Translations under genes and position numbers: made by a program
Shown here: positions 32,954 to 44,672 of the stretch, piece by piece
Layout of the letters: every line of letters begins with the position of its first letter
Position numbering within the stretch: position 1 is the first letter of the stretch
Assembly (NCBI RefSeq): GCF_051622035.1
Contig: NC_135356.1
Location: 7,166,579-7,230,578, forward strand
Length of the DNA stretch: 64,000 bases
Direction: 5' to 3'
Source of the DNA: Arctopsyche grandis
Lineage: Eukaryota > Arthropoda > Insecta > Trichoptera > Hydropsychidae
Notes under the pieces: model-generated
What the model saw: the letters and a program-made list of their open reading frames with translations, nothing else
Told to the model about the DNA's origin: nothing
Database searches by the model: none

Positions 32954-33194
32954 GATTGATGTATAATACACTAGATCCGCCCTCACGTGTTATACTGGTC
33001 TCCCTTTTGGCGCATGCAAAATACATGGCGCATGCACAGTTTCTCTTAGTAGGTAGGTAGGTACCGCTGCGTCGTAGGGAAAAAAAACCCAACTTCCCCG
33101 CTAGTTAAACCCCCCGCACCCCTCAGTTAGTGAAGACAAGATCTCCGACCAAAATCACACGTCAGGGCCCATCTATGTGAATTATACATCAATG
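32954..33194 (+). mobile_element. hAT MITE, CATTGATGTATAATACA ends, copy 1
   Basis: 241 bp between perfect ATCCGATA duplications (32946-32953, 33195-33202). Termini GATTGATGTATAATACACTA and ATTATACATCAATG are inverted. Confidence 0.88.
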
Positions 33195-33542
33195 ATCCGA
33201 TATGGCAACATTGGTTCTACTTCATCTGTCAGAATGTGTAAAACTGATCGTTTCATTTAATAATTGCTCATTTATTTTAAAATCTTATCATTTCGTTTAT
33301 ATACTGATCATTTTGGCTAAATTATTATACTATTCATATTATTTAAATACCTATCATTCTATTTAATAACTGGTCGCATATCAACTGATCATTTATTATA
33401 TTCACTGATCATTATTTTAACCTACCAAATGTTTTTTTAATGTTAGAGGCCAATCGGTTATTTCATTGTAATGTAAATCTTGAAGCATATTCTGGGCAAC
33501 GGAGCCTCAATTATTATTAGAAATGGATTTGATGATGTAGAG
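33195..33542. other. Degenerate CTGATCATTT repeat
   Basis: Between 33240 and 33425 the motif (A)CTGATCATTT(A/C)ATT recurs about eight times with irregular spacing. Otherwise nothing recognised. Confidence 0.4.
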
Positions 33543-34602
33543 CAGTGGTTCTTAATCTTTTCGAAGTCACGGTGCACATTTGATCATGAGAAAAATGGCG
33601 GTGCACCAGAATTAAACGGTCAAAAAAAATATATGCGGACATAATTTTTATTACAAATTAAACAAATTTCATAACAGTAAAGAAAACAATAATTAAATAA
33701 AAGATATAAACATAAGAATTTATTTGATGTAAAAATCAATTAATGTGATAGCCGAGCTTGTCAGATTTAGCAGATTTCAGAAATATTACGTCGAATATTT
33801 GATATATGTAAATGTGCTACCCTCAATTATTTGTCTAAATTCGTAAGTCTTTCTCGTTTTTTAGTTTTTATATTAGTTATTGTTGAGAAACCGAGCTCAC
33901 ACAAATATGATGAAAACTGCAAAAAAATTTCCAGTGCCCTCGTGTAAAGAACTGGATATTCCTCTTGGACATAAATCCAAAATTCCTCCATAGTCATTTC
34001 GGAAAATTGAATTTTTAGAGTACGATCCGTCGACAAGAAAATGAATTCTTCTTTTTCTGGGTACGAAAATCCACAACTTCATGTATCAATTTTATAATAT
34101 AATTTTCTATAAAGTTGAATGTTCTGTTACTGCGGAAATAATTCCCAATCATCATTCAGAAGACATTTAAAATCATCCATACTTTCATTTAGGAAAAAGA
34201 TTAACAATTTACCCCTAGATAACCATCTGACATTCGTACTTAGCTTCCATAGAAATGCAGTTTTTTAAAAATGCGTGTTCGATTTGATGAAATTTACAAC
34301 TTGGTCTAGTACAGGTTTTAGTGCTGCTGGTAATGTTTTCGAAAGTAGAGTTTCTCTATTTAAAAAACAGTGCGTAGATATAATATTAGGGTTTCTTGTC
34401 TTTGCTGGGGTAACAAATCCTTTAAACTTAAGACAAATGCGATCGATTCAGCTAAATCGAAATCACATTAGATCTTTCGCCGGCTTTCATAATTTCCCAA
34501 ACGACTTTTTTGGTTGTCATTATTTCGCGGATTTTTCTGATTTCAATTTTTTTCTGCGGTGCACTTGCAACAAGCTCGCGATGCACTGCTTAAGAACCAC
34601 TG
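33543..34602 (-). mobile_element. hAT-Charlie-like element with transposase relic
   Basis: The ends CAGTGGTTCTTAATC and GCTTAAGAACCACTG sit between ATGTAGAG / ATATAGAG (7 of 8). On the minus strand 34036-33827 encodes MTMEEFWIYVQEEYPVL, then FSSYLCELGFSTITNIKTKK + RERL, the C-terminal part of a Charlie/ZBED-type transposase. Internally deleted and non-functional. Confidence 0.85.
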
Positions 34603-34969
34603 ATATAGAGAAAGACGCCCAATCATTGACTTTAAAATCATACATATACATAAAGAAAGCAGGCAGAGAAAAAGAAAATTTCAATTTGTAAAGAGGCCTA
34701 TTATTTTAAAAATCTTTCTCGACAATCCAATTTGCAATACCAGCAGGGAACGCTCCTTTTCTATTCTGTTTTAAAACGTGTAAAAAACTATTTCCGTAAT
34801 TTATTGAATCAAGGCCATGTAAACAATTTAGCAACAATGTTTATCGAAAATGATTATTACATAGTATTACAAAGTTATTACAAAGTTTACAATATGAAAA
34901 CATCATTGATCGATTTTTTAAACGATCGATAAAAAATAAAAATTAATCTATACAAATTGAAATATCCAT

Positions 34970-35301
34970 ATATGTATATAAAATTGAATGTCTGTTTGTG
35001 TATTTGTCTGTCTGTCTCGTATAGGCTCCTATACCAATCGACCGATTATGATGGAACTTTCAGGATTTTTTGTATGCATGTCCGGGAAGCTTACTGTAAA
35101 AAAATCGCCCAAAAACAGAAACGGAATAGGGAAAAACGGGAATTCGTCGCGACCAGCATTGTTGTAAGGTAGGGTAAAATAAACAATTGAATAATTTCAA
35201 ATGTGTTCGCTGCCTGCATTTTTCCGAGAACGGGAACAGGAAAGGGAACGGGAATTGCACGCGTTATTGTGGCATTTCAACGCATGCCGGGTTCAGGTAG
35301 T
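34970..35301 (+). mobile_element. Helitron with TTGAATGTCTGT 5' region
   Basis: Near the 5' end: TATATAAAATTGAATGTCTG, then TGTCTGTCTCGTATAGGCTC and a GACCGATTATGATGGAACTT motif. The 3' end is CGCATGCCGGGTTCAGGTAGT (consensus CTAGT). The family is widespread in arthropods. Confidence 0.7.
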
Positions 35302-35312
35302 AGTATCATAAG

Positions 35313-35414
35313 TAGAGGTAGGATAGTCACAGTGCTATTCATTGTTAGGCAAACCTTTAACAATGCATTTACAACCTTTGAACAATACACGGCCCTCTCA
35401 GGCTCCGGTGACTA
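35313..35414 (+). mobile_element. 102-bp MITE (short class)
   Basis: TAGAGGTAGGATAGTCAC to GCTCCGGTGACTA, flanked by ATCATAAG / ATTATAAG (7 of 8). Confidence 0.8.
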
Positions 35415-35679
35415 ATTATAAGTATAAGTTTTATTTTATTATTATAATTGTTTTATTTATTTAATTTGAATATTTGGTTTTTATAATTTATCCTGTATTT
35501 ACATATACATATATGTCAATTTGTCAATTTCGTTAATTTTATCATAATTTCATGTAATAATTTGTTTAATATGGTTTCTTCGACTTGTTTACTTGTTGAG
35601 CTTAACATTGAAGACTGATACAGAAACATACTATAATATATAATATGTTCAATCTTATGTATGTATGTTTCTGATGGTA

Positions 35680-35869
35680 ATTGGATTATTAGTCACATTA
35701 CGATCGCCCAAAAGACAATTTTTGCCATGAAAATCGCGAATATGAAATATTTGGCACTCGAACTCTTGTTAGTATGATAGTTATCGTTAGTATGACGGAC
35801 TTTTCGGCTGCCAGATGTTCCGTTATGGAGATTTTAGTGACTTTTGGGGGAGCGCTTTGTGACCAAAAA
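35680..35869. repeat. GATCGCCCAAAAG MITE, left-hand neighbour of the CACTG element
   Basis: It starts GGTAATTGGATTATTAGTCA and runs to GAGCGCTTTGTGACCAAAAA, nearly a full copy. A second nearly full copy lies at 36557-36750. Confidence 0.7.
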
Positions 35870-36556
35870 CACTGAGCAACAAAAAAAAATACCAGAGCGG
35901 AGACTAACCAATCTTTACTAAATTTGACTCGAGCGGTAATTGCAATTTAAATGCTTTCGTTGTGTATACGTTTGAAACGCGGATAGCAAGGTGCAAGCGA
36001 GATGGCATGTAGTCCGACCGCTGTACTCTGTGAGATGGATTACATGCCATCTCCCTTGCACCACCGATATCCGCGTTACAAACATATACACAATGAGAGC
36101 ATTTAAATTGAAATTACCGCTCGAGTTAGTACGTTTAGATAAAAACAAAAAATATTGAGATAGAAAACCAATCCTTATAAACATGGTGAAATACAAAATG
36201 TGTCAAATAAATGCAAAATAGCATGGAGAAAAAATCCATAAAAAAAATATATTTTTGACTTTTAAATTTAGCTAGAAAATTAATTATAAGTATTTTAAAG
36301 CAATGAAATATCACAATCAATAGGAAAAACATCTGACTATTGATTCCAATACTCACTTTGAGCATAATAATACTAGATTTTGAGTTAAAGACCGCAAAAC
36401 CCAAAAAACTGTAAAAATCGCGCATTTTTTTAAACGCTCATATCTCGTAAACGATCACCAACCAACAAAAATCATTATCATATTCAAATTTAGTGGGTCA
36501 AAGTTAGTAAGGATTGGCTAGTCTCCGCTCTGGTATTTTTTTGTTGTTGCTCAGTG
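35870..36556. mobile_element. CACTG-ended DNA transposon, copy 2
   Basis: TIRs CACTGAGCAACAAAAAA and TTGTTGTTGCTCAGTG, 687 bp, inverted in orientation relative to copy 1. An ORF of 96 codons (36425-36135, minus) matches the 90-codon ORF of copy 1 over its first 60 residues before an indel shifts the frame; residues are mostly hydrophobic and it is probably not a protein. Confidence 0.8.
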
Positions 36557-36755
36557 TTATTAGTCACATTACGATCGCCCAAAACACAATTTTTGCCATG
36601 AAAATCGCGAATATGGAATATTTGGCACTCGACCTCTCGTTAGTATGATAGTTATCGTTAGTATGACGGACTTTTCGGCTGCCAGATGTTCCGTTATAGA
36701 GATTTTAGTGACTTTGTGACGAGTAATTTGTGACCAGTAATCACCGAACCAGGTA
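36557..36755. repeat. GATCGCCCAAAAG MITE, right-hand neighbour
   Basis: TTATTAGTCACATTACGATC to GACCAGTAATCACCGAACC, followed at 36850-36915 by a further fragment of the same right end. Confidence 0.65.
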
Positions 36756-36979
36756 CAACTACCCCTTGACGTTGTGGAATTCTATTGCGTTAGTGCGATG
36801 TCTCGAGAGTGCATTTTTCCGGTCACTATAAATGTATAAAATTGAATGTCTGTTATGGATATTTTAGTGACTTTTGGGCGAGCGCTTTGTGACCAATAAT
36901 CACCGAACCGTTTCTGATTTAATAATATTCAAAATTAAGAGCAACTTGAATACTTTATTACACAATGTATGTAATAACT

Positions 36980-37112
36980 AGTCACCGGACCCTGAGGGGG
37001 CCGTTTATTGTTCAAATATTGTAAATGCATTGTTAAAGGTTTGCCGAACCTTTTTTACAAAGCATTTACAATAATCGAACAATAGACGGCGCGCTTCCAG
37101 TCCTACCTCTAT
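36980..37112 (-). mobile_element. 133-bp MITE (long class)
   Basis: AGTCACCGGACCCTGAGG to TCCTACCTCTAT between perfect TAATAACT duplications (36972-36979, 37113-37120). Confidence 0.88.
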
Positions 37113-37350
37113 TAATAACTAATAAGTGCAGTTCAAAGCTAGCATAACAAATACACAATAAAAAAACGTATAGGAGGTTAGTAATGAAATGGCAATCATT
37201 AAATAGATGTGAAAAAGTCGCACAAAGCAGCATATATTGTAAATTTTTATCATCTATCGCAAAATGCTAAAAATACTTAATTTAAGAGTAATCGCGACGG
37301 CTTCAGACAAATGGTCGAATTAATAAGAATGAAATGTGTGTATACATTAC

Positions 37351-37460
37351 CATTTCTGGTGAGCAGGGGTCTGCAGGTTGGTGGGGGCCGGGCGTAGGCG
37401 CAGGAGGGCAGAGCCCCCAGTTCTTCGGCAGACAGTTCATCGCACCGGAAGCCGGCGACC
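37351..37460 (-). CDS. Candidate upstream exon of the Fer2-like gene
   Basis: A GC-rich island in AT-rich DNA. Minus-strand acceptor ACTTCCGCAG, 110 bases, donor AAATG|GTAATG. In the long open frame it encodes VAGFRCDELSAEELGALPSC, then AYARPPPTCRPLLTRN, and ends with one extra base, exactly the phase required by the Fer2-like exon at 30833. There is no in-frame ATG, so yet another exon would hold the start. An ATG at 37440 opens a second frame, but that ends in phase 0 and would not fit. No homology is recognised; it could belong to another gene. Confidence 0.35.
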
Positions 37461-37810
37461 CTGCGGAAGTCCCGCAACAACCTTAACCAGCGCACTCAAA
37501 TTTTACAACAACCAGCTTTCAACAGTAATGTGGAAGTCCCAATGGATATGTGAGATATTCCAGATATTTGAAATTCATCTTTGAAATTACAATTTCGATA
37601 AATCTGAATCTTAATGTAAGAAATGCCTATGTTGAAATTTGATAAATACATACAAACCGAATGCATATTGGATAGTACTTGAAAATAATCGTATTTTTAT
37701 TCAATGAGATAATGAGGCACTTCTTACATTAAGGCCCAAAAGATATATTCAATGATTTTTAAAAAAAAAATAATATCGTTATAAATATTTTATTATATAT
37801 GTATGTATAA

Positions 37811-39500
37811 CACTAGTGTTCTTACCCGGCTTCGCTCGGTATTTGTAATATAAACCGCTTAAACATGGTCAATCTAATAGTAAACATTTCATAAAATTTA
37901 TTTGAATAGCTTTATTTTATTTAAATATATTAGAACATTCATTTGTTCGATGACGTCACGGATTTTTTTTGATTTTTAAATGCTTTTTATTATTACGAAA
38001 TTATGTTCACAATACATCTTATATGTATTTTAATAGCTACTGATCTACTGATCATTTTCTATTTTAGAATTTAATTTAATTTGGTTAGTACTCATAGTAT
38101 TATATTATTCTAATGTTAATGTACAGCATGATAGGAAAAAGGGCTCTAAAACCTATGACGTCACGGATTTAAGAACCAACAGTAGTTACATACAACGTTT
38201 CTTTTGAAATTATATATTAGATAATACAAAATGGCGCTTATCCATTAAAAAACACGATTGATTTATTTTTATATATGATTAGTGTTTTTACCCGGCTTCA
38301 CTCGGTTGTAATATAAACCGCTTAAACATGGCCAATCTAACAGCAAACATTGTATTAAATTTATTTGAATAGTTTTATTTTATTTAAATTTATTTGAACA
38401 TTCATTTGTTCGATGACGTCACGGATTTAAGAACCAGCAATAATTACATACAAAGTCTCTTTTGAAATTATATATTAGATAATACAAAATGGCGCTTATC
38501 CATTAAAAAACATGATTGATTCATTTTTATATATGATTAGTGCTTTTACCCGGCTTCACTCGGTATTTGTAATATAAACCGCTTGTACATGGTCAATCTT
38601 GTAGTAAACATTTCATTAAATTTATTTGAATAGTTTTATTTTATTTAAATTTATTTTATTTTTATATATGACTAGTGTTTTTACCCGGCTTCGCTCGGTA
38701 TTTGTAATGTAAACCGCTTAAACATGGTCAATCTAATAGTAAACATTTTATTAAATTTATTTGAATAGTTTTATTTTATCTAAATTTATTTGAATATTCA
38801 TTTGTTCGATGACGTCACGGATTTACTAAACAACAATAGTTACATATGTATATACATAGTTACATACAGTCTCTTTCGAAATTATGTATAAGATAATGCA
38901 AAATGGCGCTTATCCATTTAAAAACATGATTGATTCATTTTTATATACGACTAGTATTTTTAACCGGCTTCGCTCGGCATTTGTTATATAAACCGCTTAA
39001 ACATGGCCAATCTAATAGTAAACATTTTATTACATTAAATATATTTGAAAAAAATTCGACCGCGTGCGGATCGAACATTTCTTTTAAATTTTATTTTATT
39101 TAATAACTTAATTGGCCAAAATCCGATGATATTTCATCGGATACAACACTAGTATATAATATTATAACAATATAATTCAATGCAAGGTCTTTAATAATAT
39201 TACTGTGAATTTTACTGTCCATAACATGACGTTGACAATTACTCTTATCGTCAAAAAAATACTAATAAACTACTAGTGTTTTACCCGGCTTTGCTCGGTA
39301 TTCGTAATATAAACCGCTTAAAAATGACTAATCTAATAGTAAACATTTTATTAAATTTATTTGAATAGTTTTATTTTATCTAAATGTATTTGAATATTCA
39401 TTTGCTCGATGACGTCATGGATTTACGAGCCAACAATATTTACATACATACGAACATACATACATAGTAATAAAGTCTCTTTCGAAATTATATATTAGAT
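37811..39500 (-). mobile_element. Head-to-tail array of Helitron copies
   Basis: Six 3' ends in the same orientation (ACTAGTGTTTTTACCCGGCT type) begin near 37811, 38279, 38539, 38668, 38949 and 39271. Several share not only the Helitron but the same spacer (ATACAAAATGGCGCTTATCC) and TTTTTATATATGATTAGTG junction. A second-family 3' end (CCGATGATATTTCATCGGAT + ACAACACTAGT) lies on the plus strand at about 39121-39152. Confidence 0.8.
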
Positions 39501-39519
39501 TAGATTTGGAACCGATGAA

Positions 39520-40220
39520 TGATTTATGAAACTAATAATATGATGCGTTTTACAAAATATCGCGTTTTCTATCGATTTCGGCGCTACAAAAGATAATTTT
39601 CTGTTATTTCGTCTCCAATTGACCATAAATTGACTTGTATTCATGATACGTAATACACGAGAGGATATTTGGAATGAATTTAAAGAAATTGTAAAATTTG
39701 AAAAACTTCTTTAATATTTAAGTCATATAAAAGTAGGCTACTAATGTTACTATGTATGCATGAATATACATATATAAATTAGGGTACATCGAAAACAGCG
39801 AATTTTGTCATTTTGAAACAGTTTGAGTTGTATAAGACGTTCTGTATCTTGATTAATCATTAAAAAGCAATCTGAAAATTTAAAATATATATTTGCACCG
39901 CCGCCAGCCCATTCAAGTTTGTGAAAATCGTAAATTTTAGTAATTTTCGAAGGTTTTTTAAAATTTAAGCTCTGTTTTAGTAGTTACATATTTTATTAAT
40001 TCATCTTACCATATAAATGGAATAATTTTACATTAAAAAAATCTCATATGGGATGTTTCGTCACATTGCTAAGCTACGAAAAAAGCATATGTATATATTA
40101 TACTAAATTCGATATTGTGTATAATTTTGGTCATATATAATTTCAAATCTTTTTTTTTCGGTAGATAGGAATATTTCTACAATATTTTGAAACAAATTTA
40201 AATAAAAAAGCGTGCTTAAT
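39520..40220. other. AT-rich DNA, nothing identified
   Basis: No repeat partner, RNA gene or coding segment recognised. Confidence 0.4.
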
Positions 40221-40223
40221 TAA

Positions 40224-40425
40224 TCTAATATATAATTTTGAAATAGACTTTGTATGTATGCAAGTATTTTTGGTTGGGAAAGTTTCTAAGAAAGACGACG
40301 ATTCGATTTTTTTTTTCGATTCAAATAAATTTAATAAAAAAACAAATAAATATTTACTATTAGATTCGCCATGTTTAAGCTGTTTATATGACAAATACTG
40401 AGCGAAGCCGGGTAAAACAACTAGC
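40224..40425 (+). mobile_element. Non-autonomous Helitron
   Basis: TCTAATATATAATTTTGAAA to GAGCGAAGCCGGGTAAAACA + ACTAGC; the final T of CTAGT is mutated. Confidence 0.75.
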
Positions 40426-40753
40426 TAATAATAAGAATAGATTTTATTTGTATTGAATTTGCTTTGTATCGGAGTTTTTATTTGCAAAAATGCTTACATC
40501 CGAAATGTTCGTGAATTGTTAGTTCATACATATGTATGTATGTAATTGGAAAATACTTGAATTGAATTGTATATAATATTAGAAAAGTTAATAAATACTG
40601 AGAAAATAAATATAACAAATGTTCACGCGACAGTTAATCATTTATCATACATATATTTTCATAACCTTTATACATATGTTTATATTTATTTTTCTTTCTC
40701 TTTTTTCTTTTATAAGATTATTATAATAATAATTATTATTATTATTACTTGTT

Positions 40754-40756
<3 letters not shown>

Positions 40757-40818
<62 letters not shown>
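40757..40818. repeat. (AT)n microsatellite
   Basis: About 31 dinucleotide units, preceded by (TAA/TTA) repeats. It generates the false Y-I repeat ORFs in both strands. Confidence 0.95.
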
Positions 40819-40821
<3 letters not shown>

Positions 40822-40864
40822 TTGTTTTTGTTATATTTAATTTCTTTAGTTATTATATTGTTTC

Positions 40865-40960
40865 TTTTCTTTTCTGTTATATTTTTTACCACTGTGGCGC
40901 ATTAGAAATTCCTGTAATGCTACAATGGTACAAACTTTAAATAAATAACTGAAGAACAAT
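40865..40960 (+). repeat. LINE 3' end fragment
   Basis: ACCACTGTGGCGCATTAGAA + ATTCCTGTAATGCTACAATG, with AAATAAATAA after it. The same tail is at 50985-51050 and, inverted and diverged, at 53630-53700. Confidence 0.55.
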
Positions 40961-41289
40961 GGCATGAAAGAAGTCAAAAATATTTCTCAGTTAGTCCATT
41001 AGACTTAGATATGTAAAACACATTCTCATCGATAATTTATAGAATTATACATGTATGTATTTATTTACACAGTTTAATTCCTGAAACGCTTATGTTAAAT
41101 TAATAAAATTCAAGCCGTTTTGTGGACTAGTATTATATTTATAATAATAAGCCTAATTTATATTTTTTGATTGCATACTTAATTAATTGATTACACTAAT
41201 AATGAATTTACAAATATGTACATACAATGAAAATTGTTCGAGGCATACAAATTTTCACATTTTTTTTTTAAATTGAATTGAATTAAATA

Positions 41290-41600
41290 AAAATATTGCA
41301 CTAACCCTAAAGGAGGTGATGACGAAGAGTCAGGTAAGGGACCGCGGCTGGTCGACATTTTCAGTTGAATTTTTCCAAAGCCTAGATTCCGTCAGTATAG
41401 GCTTATGGCCGAGCCGAAGTTTGAGATAGCCTGGTAATTCCCAGGCGAATTTCCACTATATACTGGCGGGGTCCCCAGGGGGACGATCTATATATACATT
41501 TGATGGGGCTACCACCCCAGCCTCCCTTAAATCTATAAAGCGGGGGCGGAGTCGAGAGCATTGCTTCGTGCCCAAAACGCCGTAAGCGACATTTCAAAAA
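41290..41600. other. GC-richer unclassified segment
   Basis: It contains GGGGTCCCCAGGGGGACGAT and several short stems; no ORF or partner could be assigned. Possibly a transposon 5' region. Confidence 0.25.
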
Positions 41601-41746
41601 TATATACATATGTATAATACATATATCTAAGAGCGTAGAAATTCTTTAAATAAATAGATATAAATAAATTGGATAGGAAACAATAGATGAATTGTTTGTT
41701 GGAAAAGTAATGAAATTATTAATTAATTATGTACCACTTTTTATAC

Positions 41747-41882
41747 TAGGCATAACCAAGTGCGTGTGTAATTGCTCATTGTTCCATTGTCGTAAATCCT
41801 TTGTAAAAAAGGTTCGGAAAACCTTTAACAATGCATTTACAACATTTGAACAATAAACGGCACCTTGGTTATCCGGCCTCTA
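41747..41882 (+). mobile_element. MITE of the 133-bp class, diverged left end
   Basis: TAGGCATAACCAAGTGCG to TATCCGGCCTCTA with the AAAAAAGGTTCGG..AACCTTT palindrome. The target duplication is not clear. Confidence 0.65.
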
Positions 41883-41978
41883 GTAATTACATACATATAT
41901 AATGGTTTTCAATTGTCGAACGTTTATTTATAATATTTCGGACGGTTACGATCTTTTGGAATTGAAGTGCGATCGAGT

Positions 41979-42333
41979 ATTCCAAGGAGTGCTACTTTTT
42001 TAACGCATTATGCAGTGTTGAATTAGGAAATAATATATTATTAAACTCTGAAACTTGAATAAGTGATGTGATTTCAATGACTAGACCAAATTGATTGTAA
42101 TTTTTCTTGACAATTTTTATTCGTCAATATTAGAAATGATTAAAAACACAAAAATTATTCCAAGGAGTGCTACTTTTTTAACGCATTATGCAGTGTTGAA
42201 TTAGGAAATAATATATTATTAAACTCTGAAACTTGAATAAGTGATGTGATTTCAATGACTAGACCAAATTGATTGTAATTTTTCTTTACAATTTTTATTT
42301 GTCAATATTAGAAATGATTAAAAACACAAAATT
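41979..42333. repeat. 178-bp direct tandem duplication
   Basis: 41979-42156 is repeated at 42157-42333 with only about three differences (for example TTTCTTGACAA / TTTCTTTACAA). The near identity implies a recent event. Confidence 0.92.
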
Positions 42334-42429
42334 TTTAGAAAACTGTACGAAAATGGAGTTATAAATTATATTCATTGTAGAAGGGAGATTATAATGATTT
42401 TTTTGAATTATTTTTATCAAATATTTGCA

Positions 42430-42660
42430 TGAATACCGTCCACTGCAGGATGAAGGCCCCTCCAATTTGTCGCTTCTTTTTGTCTCTGTTTTGCGCAACT
42501 CCCTTTCGTCCACTCATATTCCTAGCGGCCTTCATTTCACCCTTTTAAATTCTCTCAGGTACCATTCCAGCACTTCCTTTGTCCACCTTTCGTCCATTAT
42601 TCTAGCAACGTGACCCGCCCATTGCCATTTCACCCACGTAATCCGATTCATATCTAATAA
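42430..42660 (-). pseudogene. LINE reverse transcriptase C-terminal fragment
   Basis: On the minus strand, ATGGCAATGGGCGGGTCACG encodes WQWAGHVARI then MDERWTKEVLEWYLREFKR, a typical C-terminal LINE segment. It runs into the conserved CATCCTGCAGTGGACGG end. Broken by frameshifts. Confidence 0.7.
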
Positions 42661-43059
42661 TCTACGTCGGAAAATTGATTTGTAATTATTAAAATACAGG
42701 AAATTAAACAAATAAATCTTTGTTTTGTGTTGGATTAAATTTATAGCTTATAAACTATTTGATTGAGATAAAAATATTACGAAATTATATTTTTTTAATT
42801 AACATTACTAGCAGTGAAGATGTCAATATGCACTGCCAATATGTTAAGAAGATTAATAAAAATATTTATTTATTTATTACAATTTTTCCGTAGTGACATT
42901 GCAGAGTAGTTAATAAAGTGCATGCTAGTGGAAAAATCTTACCTTGTGAGAAATATAGTGTTAACAGAAAACCAAAACTTTTAGTAATCTGTTCTGAGCA
43001 GGACCAGACAATAAGAGAGACTGAACTCCTTCAAGTTCATTCGTGAAAATATAGTGTTT

Positions 43060-43612
43060 TTACCCCTAATCCCTCATCCACATAGTACACTGTAATGTAA
43101 TTTGTAATATACACAGCTTAAACATGGTTAATTCAATAGTTAACATTCATTTGTTTTTTATTAAATTTATTTGAATCCAAAAAAAAGATAGTATTCAACC
43201 ATTATCATAGAAAATTTTTATTAAATGATTTTTTTTTGAAGCTCCCAACCAAACCTTACAACCTTGTTCATTTATTGAAAAATCAATAGGTCTTAGATGT
43301 AAAAATTCATGAAAATAAAGAATAAATATAACAATATAACATCTGAGCATAATTATAGATTTTTACAAAATACATAATATATCTATTAGATATAGATAAA
43401 CAAATGAAAAATAAAAAATAAAATAATAGATACTAAAATATGACTAAATAGGACAATGCACAATTAAACATAAAGTGATATAATATAAGCGGATAAAGTA
43501 TATATATGTAATAGAAATTAATAAATCAATCAAGGCTCTCCTGATGGCAGTCCTGAATTGATGTAAGGAAATACCAAAGTCTCTTTCGAAATTATGTATA
43601 TGTATATTAGAT
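43060..43612 (-). repeat. Diverged Helitron fragments
   Basis: TTTGTAATATACACAGCTTA + AACATGG (43098-43125) and CTCTTTCGAAATTATGTATA (43581-43600) are internal and 5'-end matches to the CCGGGTAAAACCACTAGT family. Confidence 0.5.
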
Positions 43613-43680
43613 TGTTCTTTCGATGACCAACCAATACTCAACATCCTTGAAGAAATACATCTGGCTCTATGCGGACCGAA

Positions 43681-43924
43681 CATTGATGTATAATACACAT
43701 ATGTAGATGGGCCCTGACGTGTGATTTTGGTCGGAGATCTTGTCTTCACTAACTGAGGGGTGAGGGGGGTTTAACTAGCGGGGAATTTGGGTTTTTTTCC
43801 CTACGACGCAGCGGTACCTACCTACCTACTAAGAGAAACTGTGCATGCGCCATGTATTTTGCATGCGCCAAAAGGGAGACCAGTATAACACGTGAGGGCG
43901 GATCTAGTGTATTATACATCAATG
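43681..43924 (-). mobile_element. hAT MITE, CATTGATGTATAATACA ends, copy 2
   Basis: 244 bp with symmetrical ends CATTGATGTATAATACA / TGTATTATACATCAATG between perfect GGACCGAA duplications (43673-43680, 43925-43932). Confidence 0.9.
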
Positions 43925-44672
43925 GGACCGAAGCTATACCTGCTATCCTGTTATTTCCCAGAATTATACTTCAGAAGTGTTACGAGTTGAAACTTGCAAC
44001 AGCAATCCACAAGTATACAACAAGGCAACCTAAATGCATTTTAAAAAGTACGATGTCTTGTTTCGTATTTTTTAAAGAATATAATTTTTTTGACTCGTTT
44101 CTTTCGGCAGGCTTTATATTTCGGCAGCCTGTGTGCGTTGCACATATTTGTACATATAGTAGACGCGGCCCTGCTGCTCAGTGTGCCAAAATTTTAAATC
44201 CTCCAAAATAGAGGGATTGTGAATTTAAACTTTAGTCTTTAAGAAGTGTTTTCGTGTCAATATTTGATTTGTGCTGTATATCATTAGATTCATTGATTTT
44301 ATTTTTTTTACAAAATCTGACCCTGTCACTAACAAGTATATTAAATTGAATATGATCAAACTTTGTGACAGCAGAATAATCAATGATTTATTACGTCTGT
44401 TTGGTGAACTCAGCGGAGCTATGGACTGTAGTGAATTAGTGGACCTCATAAATTTTCATACATCGGGGAGATTTACCAGATGCAACTATTTATTCCACAT
44501 CAAAAATTATGCCACTAGTTATAAAAAAAATTCAACGTTACCCCGACTTCATAAACTGGGAAACGAATTTAGCCAATTTGATTTTTTTAATATTAGTAAA
44601 AATTATATTTTTTCTTTTCTTTTCTTATATTAATATTGTGTTTTTTTGTTTTATTGTTCTATGTATTATTAT

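Noticed and set aside
37811..39500. CRISPR-like array (regular repeats with spacers)
   Set aside because: Units are hundreds of bases long with Helitron termini; nothing prokaryotic is present.
40567..40940. ORFs made of Tyr-Ile repeats on both strands
   Set aside because: Pure translation of the (AT)n microsatellite.
42425..42613. Plus-strand ORF as a gene
   Set aside because: It is the complement of a LINE reverse transcriptase C-terminal fragment.
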